Source: Candidatus Fonsibacter sp.
GTDB lineage: Bacteria > Pseudomonadota > Alphaproteobacteria > Pelagibacterales > Pelagibacteraceae
Direction of reading: 5' to 3'
Length of the DNA: 17,100 nucleotides
Assembly: GCA_009693745.1 (NCBI GenBank)
Contig: SHWR01000020.1
Location: 1-17,100 of the forward strand
The translations under genes were made by a program, and so were the position numbers. Numbering within the stretch: the first letter of the stretch is position 1; every line of letters starts with the position of its first letter. This document shows, piece after piece, positions 1 to 7,130 of the stretch. The notes below the pieces were generated by a model. That model was not told where the DNA came from and made no database searches. It worked only from the letters and a program-made list of their open reading frames with translations.

Positions 1-98
1 TTTCCTTTTTTAAAAAGACTTGCCGTATATGAAATGTTGGGATTATTATTCTTTTGCTTCTTTATTTTCTTTATAAGTTGTTCTAAATTTTTAAACAT
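1..98 (-). CDS. hisE: Phosphoribosyl-ATP pyrophosphatase, 5' part only (HisE)
   Basis: The first about 32 codons of HisE are visible; the rest lies beyond the left edge. The enzyme hydrolyses phosphoribosyl-ATP to phosphoribosyl-AMP, the second step of histidine synthesis. The readable start is MFKNLEQLIKKIKK, followed by a segment containing SYTASLFKKG. This matches the family's N-terminal helix and its conserved SYT.xL...G motif. The ATG is at 96-98, only 2 nt after the hisF stop codon, so the two are almost certainly co-transcribed. The position after hisF is the usual alphaproteobacterial order. Identity rests on a short fragment plus context. Confidence 0.85.
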   Translation of the reverse strand, partial: MFKNLEQLIKKIKKQKNNNPNISYTASLFKKG

Positions 99-100
99 AA

Positions 101-859
101 TTAAATTCTTATTGGTATTCCCTTTTTAATTAAATAGTTTTTTGCATCCATTATAGAATATTCGCCATAATGAAAGATTGAAGCTGCTAAAACTGCACTA
201 GCTAAACCTACATTAAATCCTTCATATAAATGATCTAGATTACCAACTCCTCCGGATGCTATCACCGGTATAGACACTAGGCTTGCAATAGCCCTTGTTA
301 ATTCAAGGTCGTAACCTTTTTTTGTTCCATCCTTATCCATAGATGTAAGAAGGATTTCTCCAGCACCATTCTTTTCAGCAATCTTTGCATATTCAATAGC
401 GTCGATTCCTGTGGAATTTCTTCCTCCATGAGTAAATATTTCCCATTTACTATTTCCTGATTTTTTTGCATCTATTGCAATCACTATACATTGCGATCCA
501 AATCTAATTGAGCTTTCTTTAATAAAATTATGATTTTTTACTGCTGCAGTATTAATTGAAACTTTATCTGCTCCCGCACTTAAGAGATTTTTAATGTCTT
601 CGATGCTACCAATTCCCCCACCAACGGTTAGCGGAACAAAACAACTTTTTGCTGTTTCGCTTACCTTGTCTAATAAAATTTTTCTATTTTCGCTTGATGC
701 CGTGATATCTAAAAAACATATTTCATCAGCACCTCCTTTATCATATATTTTTGCCTGCTCTACTGGATCGCCAGCATCTTTTAAATTTACAAAATTAATA
801 CCTTTTACAACTCTGCCATCCTTAACATCAAGACAAGGTATAATTCTTTTTTTAAGCAT
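101..859 (-). CDS. hisF: Imidazole glycerol phosphate synthase cyclase subunit HisF
   Basis: HisF is the (beta/alpha)8-barrel subunit of IGP synthase. It uses ammonia delivered by HisH to turn PRFAR into imidazole glycerol phosphate and AICAR, in the cytoplasm. The 252-residue length is normal. The start MLKKRIIPCLDVKDGRVVKG is the family signature, with catalytic Asp11; the second catalytic acid is Asp130 in the segment IVIAIDAKK. Phosphate-binding glycine loops appear as TVGGGI (about 78-83) and ASGGVG (about 202-207). The gene starts 5 nt after the hisA stop and ends 2 nt before hisE. The AICAR by-product is the substrate of PurH, encoded near the other end of this window. Confidence 0.97.
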   Translation of the reverse strand: MLKKRIIPCLDVKDGRVVKGINFVNLKDAGDPVEQAKIYDKGGADEICFLDITASSENRKILLDKVSETAKSCFVPLTVGGGIGSIEDIKNLLSAGADKVSINTAAVKNHNFIKESSIRFGSQCIVIAIDAKKSGNSKWEIFTHGGRNSTGIDAIEYAKIAEKNGAGEILLTSMDKDGTKKGYDLELTRAIASLVSIPVIASGGVGNLDHLYEGFNVGLASAVLAASIFHYGEYSIMDAKNYLIKKGIPIRI

Positions 860-864
860 TTTTT

Positions 865-1578
865 TTAAACAAATTTTTTAAGTTCATTAAGAGAAATAGA
901 TTTATCATAAATAGCTTTGCCAATAATAACTCCTTCACACAACTGGGTTTTGTGTAATTTTTTTATATCTTTTATATTTGAAACCCCACCAGAAACGACT
1001 AGTGGAATATTAACTTTTGCGACTATTTTTTTTAGCTGAGAAAAATTAACGCCTGTCTTTGTTCCATCTCTATTAATATCCGTATAAATAATTCTAGATA
1101 CACCAAAATCCTCTAACTTTTTTGAAAAATCCATAAGTTTTATTTTTGTTTGCTTAACCCAACCTTTAATAGCTAAAAAATTATTTCTGACATCAAGCGC
1201 AACAGCTATTCTTCCTGGAAATAAATCACATGCTTTCTTTAAAATTTTTGGATTTTGTATGGCCATAGTTCCAACAACTACCGTTGAAACTCCATTTTTA
1301 ATCCAAAAAGATATTTGTTTTAAAGTTCTAATCCCTCCGCCTAATTGTACATTTAAATTAGTGTTCTTAATGATTTTAATTATAACTCTTTTATTCTTAG
1401 ATCTTCCTTTTAAGGCGCCATCAAGATCCACGAGGTGTAAGTCTGTAAAACCTTTTTTTTTAAATTGAAGTGCTTGATTATATGGAAAAGAATTAAAAAT
1501 AGTGATTTTGTTAAAATCTCCTTTATAAAGTCTTACACACTTTCCATCTTTTAAATCTATTGCTGGAAATATTATCAT
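865..1578 (-). CDS. hisA: Phosphoribosylformimino-5-aminoimidazole carboxamide ribotide isomerase HisA
   Basis: HisA opens the ribose of ProFAR to give PRFAR, the step before the HisFH synthase. It is a half-barrel-duplicated TIM barrel like HisF. I place the start at the ATG at 1576-1578, giving 237 residues that begin MIIFPAIDLKDGKCVRLYKG, exactly where the family begins. A TTG four codons upstream would add MEFI but has no homology support. The chosen ATG overlaps the hisH stop in a TAATG junction, which suggests translational coupling. Catalytic aspartates are Asp8 and Asp129 (in ALDVR). Other signatures are QLGGGIR (about 78-84), YTDINRDGT and VSGGVS. Confidence 0.96.
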   Translation of the reverse strand: MIIFPAIDLKDGKCVRLYKGDFNKITIFNSFPYNQALQFKKKGFTDLHLVDLDGALKGRSKNKRVIIKIIKNTNLNVQLGGGIRTLKQISFWIKNGVSTVVVGTMAIQNPKILKKACDLFPGRIAVALDVRNNFLAIKGWVKQTKIKLMDFSKKLEDFGVSRIIYTDINRDGTKTGVNFSQLKKIVAKVNIPLVVSGGVSNIKDIKKLHKTQLCEGVIIGKAIYDKSISLNELKKFV

Positions 1579-2219
1579 TATAAATTCCAATTCAAAAAGT
1601 TAGACAATAACTTAATTCCATTTTCCTGACTCTTTTCAGGATGAAATTGGGTACCAAAAATATTTTCTTTTAAAAGAGCAACAACAACTGATTTCTCATA
1701 ATCTGTTGTGCAGATAACATCATTAATATTCTCTGCTTCAAATGCATAACTGTGCACAAAATAAAAATGAGATAGATTTTTAATATCTAAAAATAAATCA
1801 TTTTTTTTAACTAAATTAACTTCGTTCCAACCCATGTGTGGTAATTTTAAATCTTTATTATTAAGTTTTATCTTTTTTACAGAACCTTTGATCCAGCCAA
1901 ATCCCTTGGTAACCTCTTCTTCAAATCCTTGATCTGAAAAAAGCTGCATACCAACACAAATCCCAAAGATCGGTTTTTTTTTAATTAAAACAAATTCATT
2001 AATAGAATCCCATAATCCAGATATATTCTTCACCCCTAAAGCGCATTGTCTGTAAGATCCTTGCCCTGGCAATATAATTTTATCTGAATCTAAAATATCT
2101 TTAGGCTTATTAGATATTCTTATATTTATTTTTTTATTAATTTTTGTAGCTGCGACTTCTAAAGCTTTCGAAACGGAATTAAGATTTCCAGTTCCATAAT
2201 CAACAATTGATACATACAT
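1578..2219 (-). CDS. hisH: Imidazole glycerol phosphate synthase glutamine amidotransferase subunit HisH
   Basis: HisH is a class I glutamine amidotransferase that hydrolyses glutamine and channels ammonia to HisF. The 213-residue protein starts MYVSIVDYGTGNLNSV, the usual HisH beginning. The catalytic triad is Cys88 in GICVGMQL, with His193 and Glu195 in GTQFHPEKS. The oxyanion-loop segment LPGQGSYRQC is at about 50-60. The start is 11 nt downstream of the hisB stop and the stop overlaps the hisA ATG by one base. The subunits HisH and HisF are separated here by hisA, as in many bacteria. Confidence 0.96.
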   Translation of the reverse strand: MYVSIVDYGTGNLNSVSKALEVAATKINKKINIRISNKPKDILDSDKIILPGQGSYRQCALGVKNISGLWDSINEFVLIKKKPIFGICVGMQLFSDQGFEEEVTKGFGWIKGSVKKIKLNNKDLKLPHMGWNEVNLVKKNDLFLDIKNLSHFYFVHSYAFEAENINDVICTTDYEKSVVVALLKENIFGTQFHPEKSQENGIKLLSNFLNWNL

Positions 2220-2230
2220 TTAAAAAATAT

Positions 2231-2818
2231 TTAAAGTATTCCTTTAGTAGATGGCAAAGAATTTCCAGCTCTTGCATCTTTCTCTAATGCTAGACGTAAA
2301 GCCCTCGCTAATCCTTTAAAACAAGATTCAATAATATGGTGACTATTATCACCGTAAATGTTTTCTATATGCAAAGTAATACCTGCACTTTGTGAAAAAG
2401 CCTGAAACCATTCTTTAAATAGTTCAGTGTCCATTTCTCCAAGCTTTTCTACTTTTAATTTCACATTCCAAACTAAGTAAGGTCTGTTTGATATATCGAG
2501 AGAAACTCTGCTTAATGTTTCATCCATTGGAATATAAGCATGCGCATATCTTTTGATGCCTTTTTTATCTCCTAAAGCCTTAGCAATAGCTTCTCCTATA
2601 ACGATTCCTGAATCTTCTGTTGTGTGGTGAAGATCAATATGTAAATCACCTTTTGCTTTTAAATTTATATCTACCAAAGAATGTTTTGATAGCTGTTCAA
2701 GCATGTGATTTAAAAAACCTATTCCCGTATCTATCTTATAAATACCTTTGCCATCCAAGTTTATTTCTGCCTCAATAGATGTCTCTTTAGTTTTTCTATT
2801 AACTTTTGCGATTCTCAT
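2231..2818 (-). CDS. hisB: Imidazoleglycerol-phosphate dehydratase HisB (monofunctional)
   Basis: This enzyme dehydrates imidazole glycerol phosphate to imidazole acetol phosphate, using Mn2+. I take the ATG at 2816-2818, giving 195 residues starting MRIAKVNRKTKETSIEAEIN; a TTG four codons upstream is less likely. The length and start show the dehydratase alone, without the N-terminal histidinol-phosphate phosphatase domain found in enterobacteria. Metal-binding His/Glu motifs are visible: GFLNHMLEQL (about 34-43), DLHHTTEDSGI (about 62-72) and NSHHIIESCFKGLARALR near the C terminus. It is the first gene of the his group here. A candidate promoter lies just upstream. Confidence 0.96.
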   Translation of the reverse strand: MRIAKVNRKTKETSIEAEINLDGKGIYKIDTGIGFLNHMLEQLSKHSLVDINLKAKGDLHIDLHHTTEDSGIVIGEAIAKALGDKKGIKRYAHAYIPMDETLSRVSLDISNRPYLVWNVKLKVEKLGEMDTELFKEWFQAFSQSAGITLHIENIYGDNSHHIIESCFKGLARALRLALEKDARAGNSLPSTKGIL

Positions 2819-2830
2819 ATGAATTAACAA

Positions 2831-2859
2831 TCTATATATAGAAAGACTGACCTTATCAA
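2831..2859 (-). promoter_or_regulatory. Candidate sigma70-type promoter for the his operon
   Basis: On the minus strand, TTGATA (2854-2859) and TATAGA (2831-2836) are separated by 17 bp, close to the -35/-10 consensus. Transcription would begin about 6 nt before the hisB ATG, leaving an almost leaderless message. No Shine-Dalgarno sequence is visible there. AT-rich DNA yields such matches by chance, so this is tentative. Confidence 0.3.
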
Positions 2860-2892
2860 TAAATTAGCTTTAACGGTAAAATAAATACTATT

Positions 2893-3330
2893 TTATAATC
2901 TTTTTTTTAGTCTTAATAAAAAAGCTCCAGATCCACCTAAACTTTGATCTGGTTCTTCCATAGAATTAATAATATCCGAAAAATTATCTTTGATAAAATT
3001 TGGAATTGCGTATTTTAATAAGCTTAAATCTTCCGACAAATAAGGATTTTCTTTAACCTTAGATCTTAAGCCCTTGCCTGTAATAATTAAAATATTTCTT
3101 AAATCATTTTGGTAACAATTTTCTACAGTATCCTTAATTTTCTGAAAAGATTCTTGTAGGGAATATCCATGCAAATCTATTTTAAAATTAATATAATCTT
3201 GTTTGTTATTTTTTTTTATAGATTTTTTAGATATTTCACCTTTATCGCCATCTAAAAATTTTTGACTTTTAAAATCTTCCCAGGCTTTTATATCTTCTGG
3301 ATTTATAGAATTTTTATTATACTTTGCCAT
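2893..3330 (-). CDS. Smr/MutS2-type domain protein
   Basis: A cytoplasmic protein of 145 residues with a C-terminal Smr domain. In this fold stand-alone Smr proteins have been linked to nicking or RNA cleavage; the role of this alphaproteobacterial family is not established. The first about 45 residues are lysine-rich. The Smr domain follows, with IDLHGYSLQE (about 51-60), the TGKGLRS loop (about 88-94) and GGSGAFLLRLKK at the end. I choose the ATG at 3328-3330 because AGGA (3336-3339) stands at proper spacing. Starts at 3336 (ATG) and 3345 (TTG) are possible. The gene overlaps the 3' end of the Tim44-like gene by 14 nt. In many alphaproteobacteria an MltA gene sits between these two; here it is missing. 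Confidence 0.88.
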   Translation of the reverse strand: MAKYNKNSINPEDIKAWEDFKSQKFLDGDKGEISKKSIKKNNKQDYINFKIDLHGYSLQESFQKIKDTVENCYQNDLRNILIITGKGLRSKVKENPYLSEDLSLLKYAIPNFIKDNFSDIINSMEEPDQSLGGSGAFLLRLKKRL

Positions 3331-3931
3331 GCACATCCTGTGCAATTTCAGTTAAGTACCAAGTAGGATCATCAGAATTTAAATCTCTTGAAAAACTCCA
3401 AACATCATTAACTGTTTGGATCTCTTCAGGACTGCCTTCGATAACATTATTATTGACATCTTTAACACAGGAAATAATCTCACTCACAAATCTAGTCTTC
3501 ACAGTATAAGAGTTATCTTTTTTGTCTACGTTTTCTATCTTTGTTTTTTTAATTCCTATAAAAGTAAATTGATTAACATATTTTTTATTATTTCTTTCAT
3601 CAAGAACACTAACAAAACTTTTATAAACTTCAGGCGACGTTAAGTCTTTTAAAGTCTTTTTGTCTGCAGATGCAAATGCATTAACGATCATCTCATAGGC
3701 CGCTTGAGCGCCCTTTAAAAAAGTATCCTCTTTAAATTCCCTTAAATTAATATTTGCTTCAGCTCTAGACGGATTAACATCTTCAAATTGAGCATCAACT
3801 ACGACTGATTTTTTTGCTCTAATGACGCTATCTTCAGCACCTTTGCCAAGAACATTTCTAAGTCTTAGAATAATTATACCCGCCACTATGGCAAGCAACA
3901 CAATATCTATATAACCAAAATTATCATTCAT
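3317..3931 (-). CDS. Tim44/TimA-like inner-membrane protein
   Basis: A 204-residue protein with a short N-terminal segment MNDNFGYIDIVLLAIVAGII. This holds one predicted transmembrane helix (about 7-23), followed by a basic stretch RLRNVLGKG. The remainder is a soluble Tim44-like domain: a helical part around EDTFLKGAQAAYEMIVNAFA, then beta-rich sequence ending in WSFSRDLNSDDPTWYLTEIA. Mitochondrial Tim44 tethers Hsp70 to the import channel. Bacterial members are membrane-anchored and their task is not settled. It is divergent from secB across a 113-bp gap, and this Tim44-secB pairing is a recurring alphaproteobacterial arrangement. The 3' end overlaps the Smr gene. Confidence 0.88.
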   Translation of the reverse strand: MNDNFGYIDIVLLAIVAGIIILRLRNVLGKGAEDSVIRAKKSVVVDAQFEDVNPSRAEANINLREFKEDTFLKGAQAAYEMIVNAFASADKKTLKDLTSPEVYKSFVSVLDERNNKKYVNQFTFIGIKKTKIENVDKKDNSYTVKTRFVSEIISCVKDVNNNVIEGSPEEIQTVNDVWSFSRDLNSDDPTWYLTEIAQDVHGKV

Positions 3932-3969
3932 TTAAGGGTATTTTAGATTAAATAATTAAAAATTAATAC

Positions 3970-3983
3970 ATCTAAATTTAGAT
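3970..3983. repeat. 14-bp perfect palindrome in the Tim44/secB divergent gap
   Basis: ATCTAAATTTAGAT reads identically on both strands. It lies in the 113-bp space between the divergent Tim44-like and secB genes, 38 bp from the former start and 61 bp from the latter. Its placement suits an operator for a dimeric repressor or activator, but no regulator is known to me. The sequence is AT-rich, so chance cannot be dismissed. Confidence 0.5.
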
Positions 3984-4044
3984 CGAATTAAATGATATTT
4001 AATATAAAAAATATATTTAAATAATAATAAAAATCATATTTTAA

Positions 4045-4503
4045 ATGGAAGAGAAAAATAAAGAAAATTCTAAATACCAAATAATCACAAACTACGTTAA
4101 AGATTTATCTTTTGAAATTCCATCTCCGGATTGTTTTATAGACGCCGCGCAAAATCTTAATAAATATGAAACAAAAGTTGATATTTCTAACAAACCATTA
4201 AAAAATGGAATGTCGGAATTAAACTGTAAACTGATTTTTGAAGCACCAAAAGAAGTGCAAAATAAAATTCATGCTGAAGCATGCCTTGCTGTAGTATTTA
4301 AAATTACAGATACAGAATTAAAAGCAGAAGAAATTAAAAGAATTATTCTTGCAGAAATACCAGATTTATATGCAAAAAAACTAACAGATCTAATTACTGA
4401 ATTATTTCAAAAATCAGGTTTTAAAGAGTTTAGATTTAAGAAAGAGATTAACTTTAAAGAACTATACGAACAACAGTCTGCTAATCTAACGCAAAAGCAT
4501 TAG
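4045..4503 (+). CDS. secB: Protein-export chaperone SecB
   Basis: SecB is a tetrameric cytoplasmic chaperone that keeps preproteins unfolded and hands them to SecA for export. The 152-residue length is typical. Recognisable parts are IITNYVKDLSFEIPSP near the N terminus and the beta-strand segments around VDISNKPLKNG and ELNCKLIFEA. The usual GGFPP-type motif region is diverged (LAEIPDLYAKKLTDLI aligns there), and the tail is hydrophilic. It is the only plus-strand gene left of the central gap, and it is divergent from the Tim44-like gene. Its last 23 nt overlap the end of dnaQ on the other strand. No clear ribosome-binding site precedes the ATG. Confidence 0.93.
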   Translation: MEEKNKENSKYQIITNYVKDLSFEIPSPDCFIDAAQNLNKYETKVDISNKPLKNGMSELNCKLIFEAPKEVQNKIHAEACLAVVFKITDTELKAEEIKRIILAEIPDLYAKKLTDLITELFQKSGFKEFRFKKEINFKELYEQQSANLTQKH

Positions 4504-5152
4504 AAACATTTTTTTTTAAAAATTTCTTATATTCTTCCATTTGCTCTAATGAAACTTTGACGATGATACCTTCTCTATTCTCATTATTTGACTTCGACTT
4601 TTCACTAAAAGTCTTGTCGTTGGACATTAAATCAAGTGTTAATTCTTTTTTATCAATTAATTCGATATAAACTTTTGAAAGTAAATGACAGTCTAATAAT
4701 GCTGAATGTTTTTCCCTATTTTCAATACTAATCTTAAATCTCTTACACAAAGCATCTAAACTATTACCAACCCCTGGAAATTTGGATCTAGCAATTTGCA
4801 AAGTGTCTAAAATATCTGATTTTAAAATTGGTTTTATATTTAATCTTTTTAGTTCATTATTTAAAAATCCAAGATCAAAATCTGCATTATGAATAATAAG
4901 TTTTTTATCTTTAATAAAATTAAGAAAATCTTTAACAATATCTTTAAATTTAGGTTTATTTGATAAGAATGCATCAGAATAACCATGCACACTAAAAGCA
5001 TCAGCTGAGACTTTAATTTCAGGATTTAAAAACATATGAAAAATATTTTTTGTTGGGATATGATTGTTTAATTGCACGCAAGCAATTTCAACAATTCTAT
5101 CTTTGTCAGCTGACAATCCTGTTGTTTCTGTATCTAAAATAACTTCAATCAT
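4481..5152 (-). CDS. dnaQ: DNA polymerase III epsilon-type 3'-5' exonuclease (DnaQ)
   Basis: A 223-residue DEDDh exonuclease, the proofreading subunit of the replicative polymerase by homology and genomic context. Exo I is LDTETTG (Asp7, Glu9); Exo II is HNADFDLGFLNNEL with Asp93; Exo III is KHSALLDCHLL with His149 and Asp154. All five metal and catalytic residues are therefore present. The C-terminal about 50 residues are lysine-rich and probably contact the polymerase subunit. The start codon overlaps the coaE stop in a TAATG junction. The 3' end overlaps secB by 23 nt, so no space exists for a private terminator. The coaE-dnaQ-secB neighbourhood is conserved in alphaproteobacteria. Confidence 0.93.
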   Translation of the reverse strand: MIEVILDTETTGLSADKDRIVEIACVQLNNHIPTKNIFHMFLNPEIKVSADAFSVHGYSDAFLSNKPKFKDIVKDFLNFIKDKKLIIHNADFDLGFLNNELKRLNIKPILKSDILDTLQIARSKFPGVGNSLDALCKRFKISIENREKHSALLDCHLLSKVYIELIDKKELTLDLMSNDKTFSEKSKSNNENREGIIVKVSLEQMEEYKKFLKKNVSNAFALD

Positions 5153-5733
5153 TAATTTAAAAGAATCTTATCAATAATATTTTTTACCTGCAATTTAACT
5201 TTATTTTTAGAACTGTTATAAATTACAAAATCTGAATAGCTTTCTTTGGTCTTTTCACTTACCTGTTGATTTTTTAATATACTTAAAAATTGTCTATCTA
5301 AGTTTTTTCTTTTTTTTATTCTATTTTCAAAAAAACTAGATTTAGTTTTAACTAGAATAAGAATATCTACCAAATTGAACATTTTATTCTCAACTAAAAG
5401 AGGAATGTCTAAAACAACTAATTTATTTTTTTTAAATTTAGATAAAAACAGGACTAATTTCTTTCTAACTACCGGATGAATAATCTTGTTCAAAAATTTA
5501 AATTTTTTTGGGTTTTTTTTAAGAGAATCTCTAAGCTCCTGTTTGTTTATTTGGCCCTTGTAAAGTTTTAACTTAAAGAATTTTCCAATCTTTTTATTAA
5601 CAATCTTATTATTTTTGTAAATGTCTGCGACCTCTTTATCTGCTGAAAAAATATTAAAACTTAGTTCTTTAAAAATATTTGCAACAAAAGATTTGCCGCT
5701 TCCAACTGATCCTAGAATACCAACTCTAACCAT
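5152..5733 (-). CDS. coaE: Dephospho-CoA kinase CoaE
   Basis: CoaE phosphorylates dephospho-CoA at the ribose 3'-OH, the last step of coenzyme A synthesis. The 193-residue protein opens MVRVGILGSVGSGKSFVANI, containing the Walker A loop GSVGSGKS (8-15). The CoA-domain segment FSADKEVADIY (about 29-39) and the IIHPVVRKKL motif (about 84-93) are the family's substrate-binding landmarks. LVVLDIPLLVENKM follows; the usual sequence has DIPLLFE. The sequence is unusually lysine-rich, as for other proteins here. The start overlaps aroE by 8 nt and the stop overlaps dnaQ by 1 nt. Confidence 0.94.
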   Translation of the reverse strand: MVRVGILGSVGSGKSFVANIFKELSFNIFSADKEVADIYKNNKIVNKKIGKFFKLKLYKGQINKQELRDSLKKNPKKFKFLNKIIHPVVRKKLVLFLSKFKKNKLVVLDIPLLVENKMFNLVDILILVKTKSSFFENRIKKRKNLDRQFLSILKNQQVSEKTKESYSDFVIYNSSKNKVKLQVKNIIDKILLN

Positions 5734-6553
5734 TAATTTTTTTTCTAAGTTGCCTATAAATATCTTTTGTTATTTTTGGATCTTTTTTATTCCAAATATA
5801 AAATGCTTTCTGCGCTTGATAAATAAACATGTCCAAGCCTGTAAAAACTTTATGACCATTCTTTCTTGCATCCTTTAGAAGCCTTGTATTTTCTGGGTTA
5901 TAAACAACGTCCACCACATTAATTTTTTTATCAAAAATACTAAAATCAAACTTTAGATCTTTCTGACCAAGCATGCCAAGGCTTGTAACATTAATTAAAA
6001 TTTGAACATCCCCAAATACTTTATAACGGTCATTCCATTTGATCGGGTGAATTGTTTTTTTGAACTTCTCTTTAAAAATTTTTAACTTAGAAAATGTCCT
6101 ATTAGTTATGTATATTTTCTTTACTCCTTTTTCGATTAAAGCAAGAATAATAGAAGAGGTAACGCCTCCAGCTCCAATAATCCCAGCTGTATTAATTTTG
6201 GTTTTAATTTTCTTTAAGATACCAGAAGAAAAACCATAAACATCAGTGTTGTCTCCAATTAATTTTTTTTTATATAAATAAACTGTATTTACTGATGAAG
6301 TTTTTAAAGCATCTCCCTTTAAAAAATCTAAATGTCTAATAATACTATTTTTAAAAGGAATAGTTACATTAATTCCCTCTATTTTATTTTTTCTAACTTT
6401 ATTTAAAATATTCTGTAATCCAGTCTGAGTAGTTTTTAATCTTTTATATTCACAATTAATTTTATTTTTACGAAACCAATAATTATGTAACAAAGGAGAT
6501 AAAGAATGTTTAATGGGATTTCCAACAACTAAAAAAAATTTTCTATTTTTCAT
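5726..6553 (-). CDS. aroE: Shikimate dehydrogenase AroE
   Basis: AroE reduces 3-dehydroshikimate to shikimate with NADPH on the way to aromatic amino acids. It has 275 residues, the normal size. The substrate-binding N-terminal domain shows VVGNPIKHSLSPLLHN (about 9-24), catalytic Lys68 in NVTIPFK and catalytic Asp104 in GDNTDVYGF. The Rossmann nucleotide loop is GIIGAGGVTSSI (about 124-135), followed by YITNRTFSK as the NADP-phosphate site. The start overlaps the maf stop by 11 nt and the stop overlaps the coaE start by 8 nt, indicating a coupled operon. Confidence 0.96.
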   Translation of the reverse strand: MKNRKFFLVVGNPIKHSLSPLLHNYWFRKNKINCEYKRLKTTQTGLQNILNKVRKNKIEGINVTIPFKNSIIRHLDFLKGDALKTSSVNTVYLYKKKLIGDNTDVYGFSSGILKKIKTKINTAGIIGAGGVTSSIILALIEKGVKKIYITNRTFSKLKIFKEKFKKTIHPIKWNDRYKVFGDVQILINVTSLGMLGQKDLKFDFSIFDKKINVVDVVYNPENTRLLKDARKNGHKVFTGLDMFIYQAQKAFYIWNKKDPKITKDIYRQLRKKING

Positions 6554-7130
6554 TTATTTTATAATAGTTAATTAATTGTTTTATTGGCATCCCCATTACA
6601 GAATATTCGTCTCCCTTTATTTCTTCAAATAAATCTTTGCCCATTCCTTCTATTTGATAAACACCATATTTCTTGATCGTTTCTAACCCTACTTTTTGTA
6701 AATAATCTTTAATAAAACTATCCGATAACTCTCTCATCTTTAATACGACTTGCTCTGTGTGCATCCAAACAGTTGAGCCGTTTTTACTCAAACAAATGGA
6801 ACTAAACAAAGAATGTTCTTTACCGTTTAATCTTTTCATTAAACTGACTGCTAATTCCATATTTTCTGGTTTATTAAATATATTGCCCCCTAAATCCAAA
6901 ACTTGATCAGCCCCCAGAACCATCTGATCATTTATTTTGCTACTTATTTTTTTTGCTTTTGTTTCAGCGAGAGCCCTTGAAATATCAAATGAACTGAATT
7001 TTTCTGCCAGTAAAGAATTTTTTATTTCATCCTCATCTACATTGGCTGCTTCTACTTTAACATTAAAACCAAAATCATTTAATATTTTTAGCCTTACGCC
7101 ACTTGCGGATGCTAAAATTATATTTCTCAT
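6543..7130 (-). CDS. maf: Maf-type nucleoside triphosphate pyrophosphatase
   Basis: Maf/HAM1-fold pyrophosphatases hydrolyse non-canonical or modified NTPs, keeping them out of nucleic acids. The 195-residue protein starts MRNIILASASGVRLKIL. The family's usual S-x-x-R motif is present, though the common SPRR form is SGVR here. Further motifs are GADQVLDLGG, with the catalytic Asp, and EIKGDEYSVMGMPIK near the C terminus, where most members read GD-x-x-x-V-x-G-L-P. Which nucleotide is preferred cannot be told from sequence. It starts on the base where ppsR ends (TAATG) and overlaps aroE by 11 nt. The maf-aroE-coaE-dnaQ order is typical of alphaproteobacteria. Confidence 0.92.
   Translation of the reverse strand: MRNIILASASGVRLKILNDFGFNVKVEAANVDEDEIKNSLLAEKFSSFDISRALAETKAKKISSKINDQMVLGADQVLDLGGNIFNKPENMELAVSLMKRLNGKEHSLFSSICLSKNGSTVWMHTEQVVLKMRELSDSFIKDYLQKVGLETIKKYGVYQIEGMGKDLFEEIKGDEYSVMGMPIKQLINYYKINEK

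Noticed and set aside
594..881. Open frame of 95 codons on the plus strand inside hisF
   Set aside because: It lies antisense to a clear hisF gene, has no recognisable domain, and its residues follow from the AT-rich complement of hisF codons.
1578..1590. TTG-initiated N-terminal extensions of hisA, and likewise of hisB (2830), Smr (3345) and purH (14774)
   Set aside because: In each case a downstream ATG matches the family start, has a stop-start overlap or has a better ribosome-binding site.
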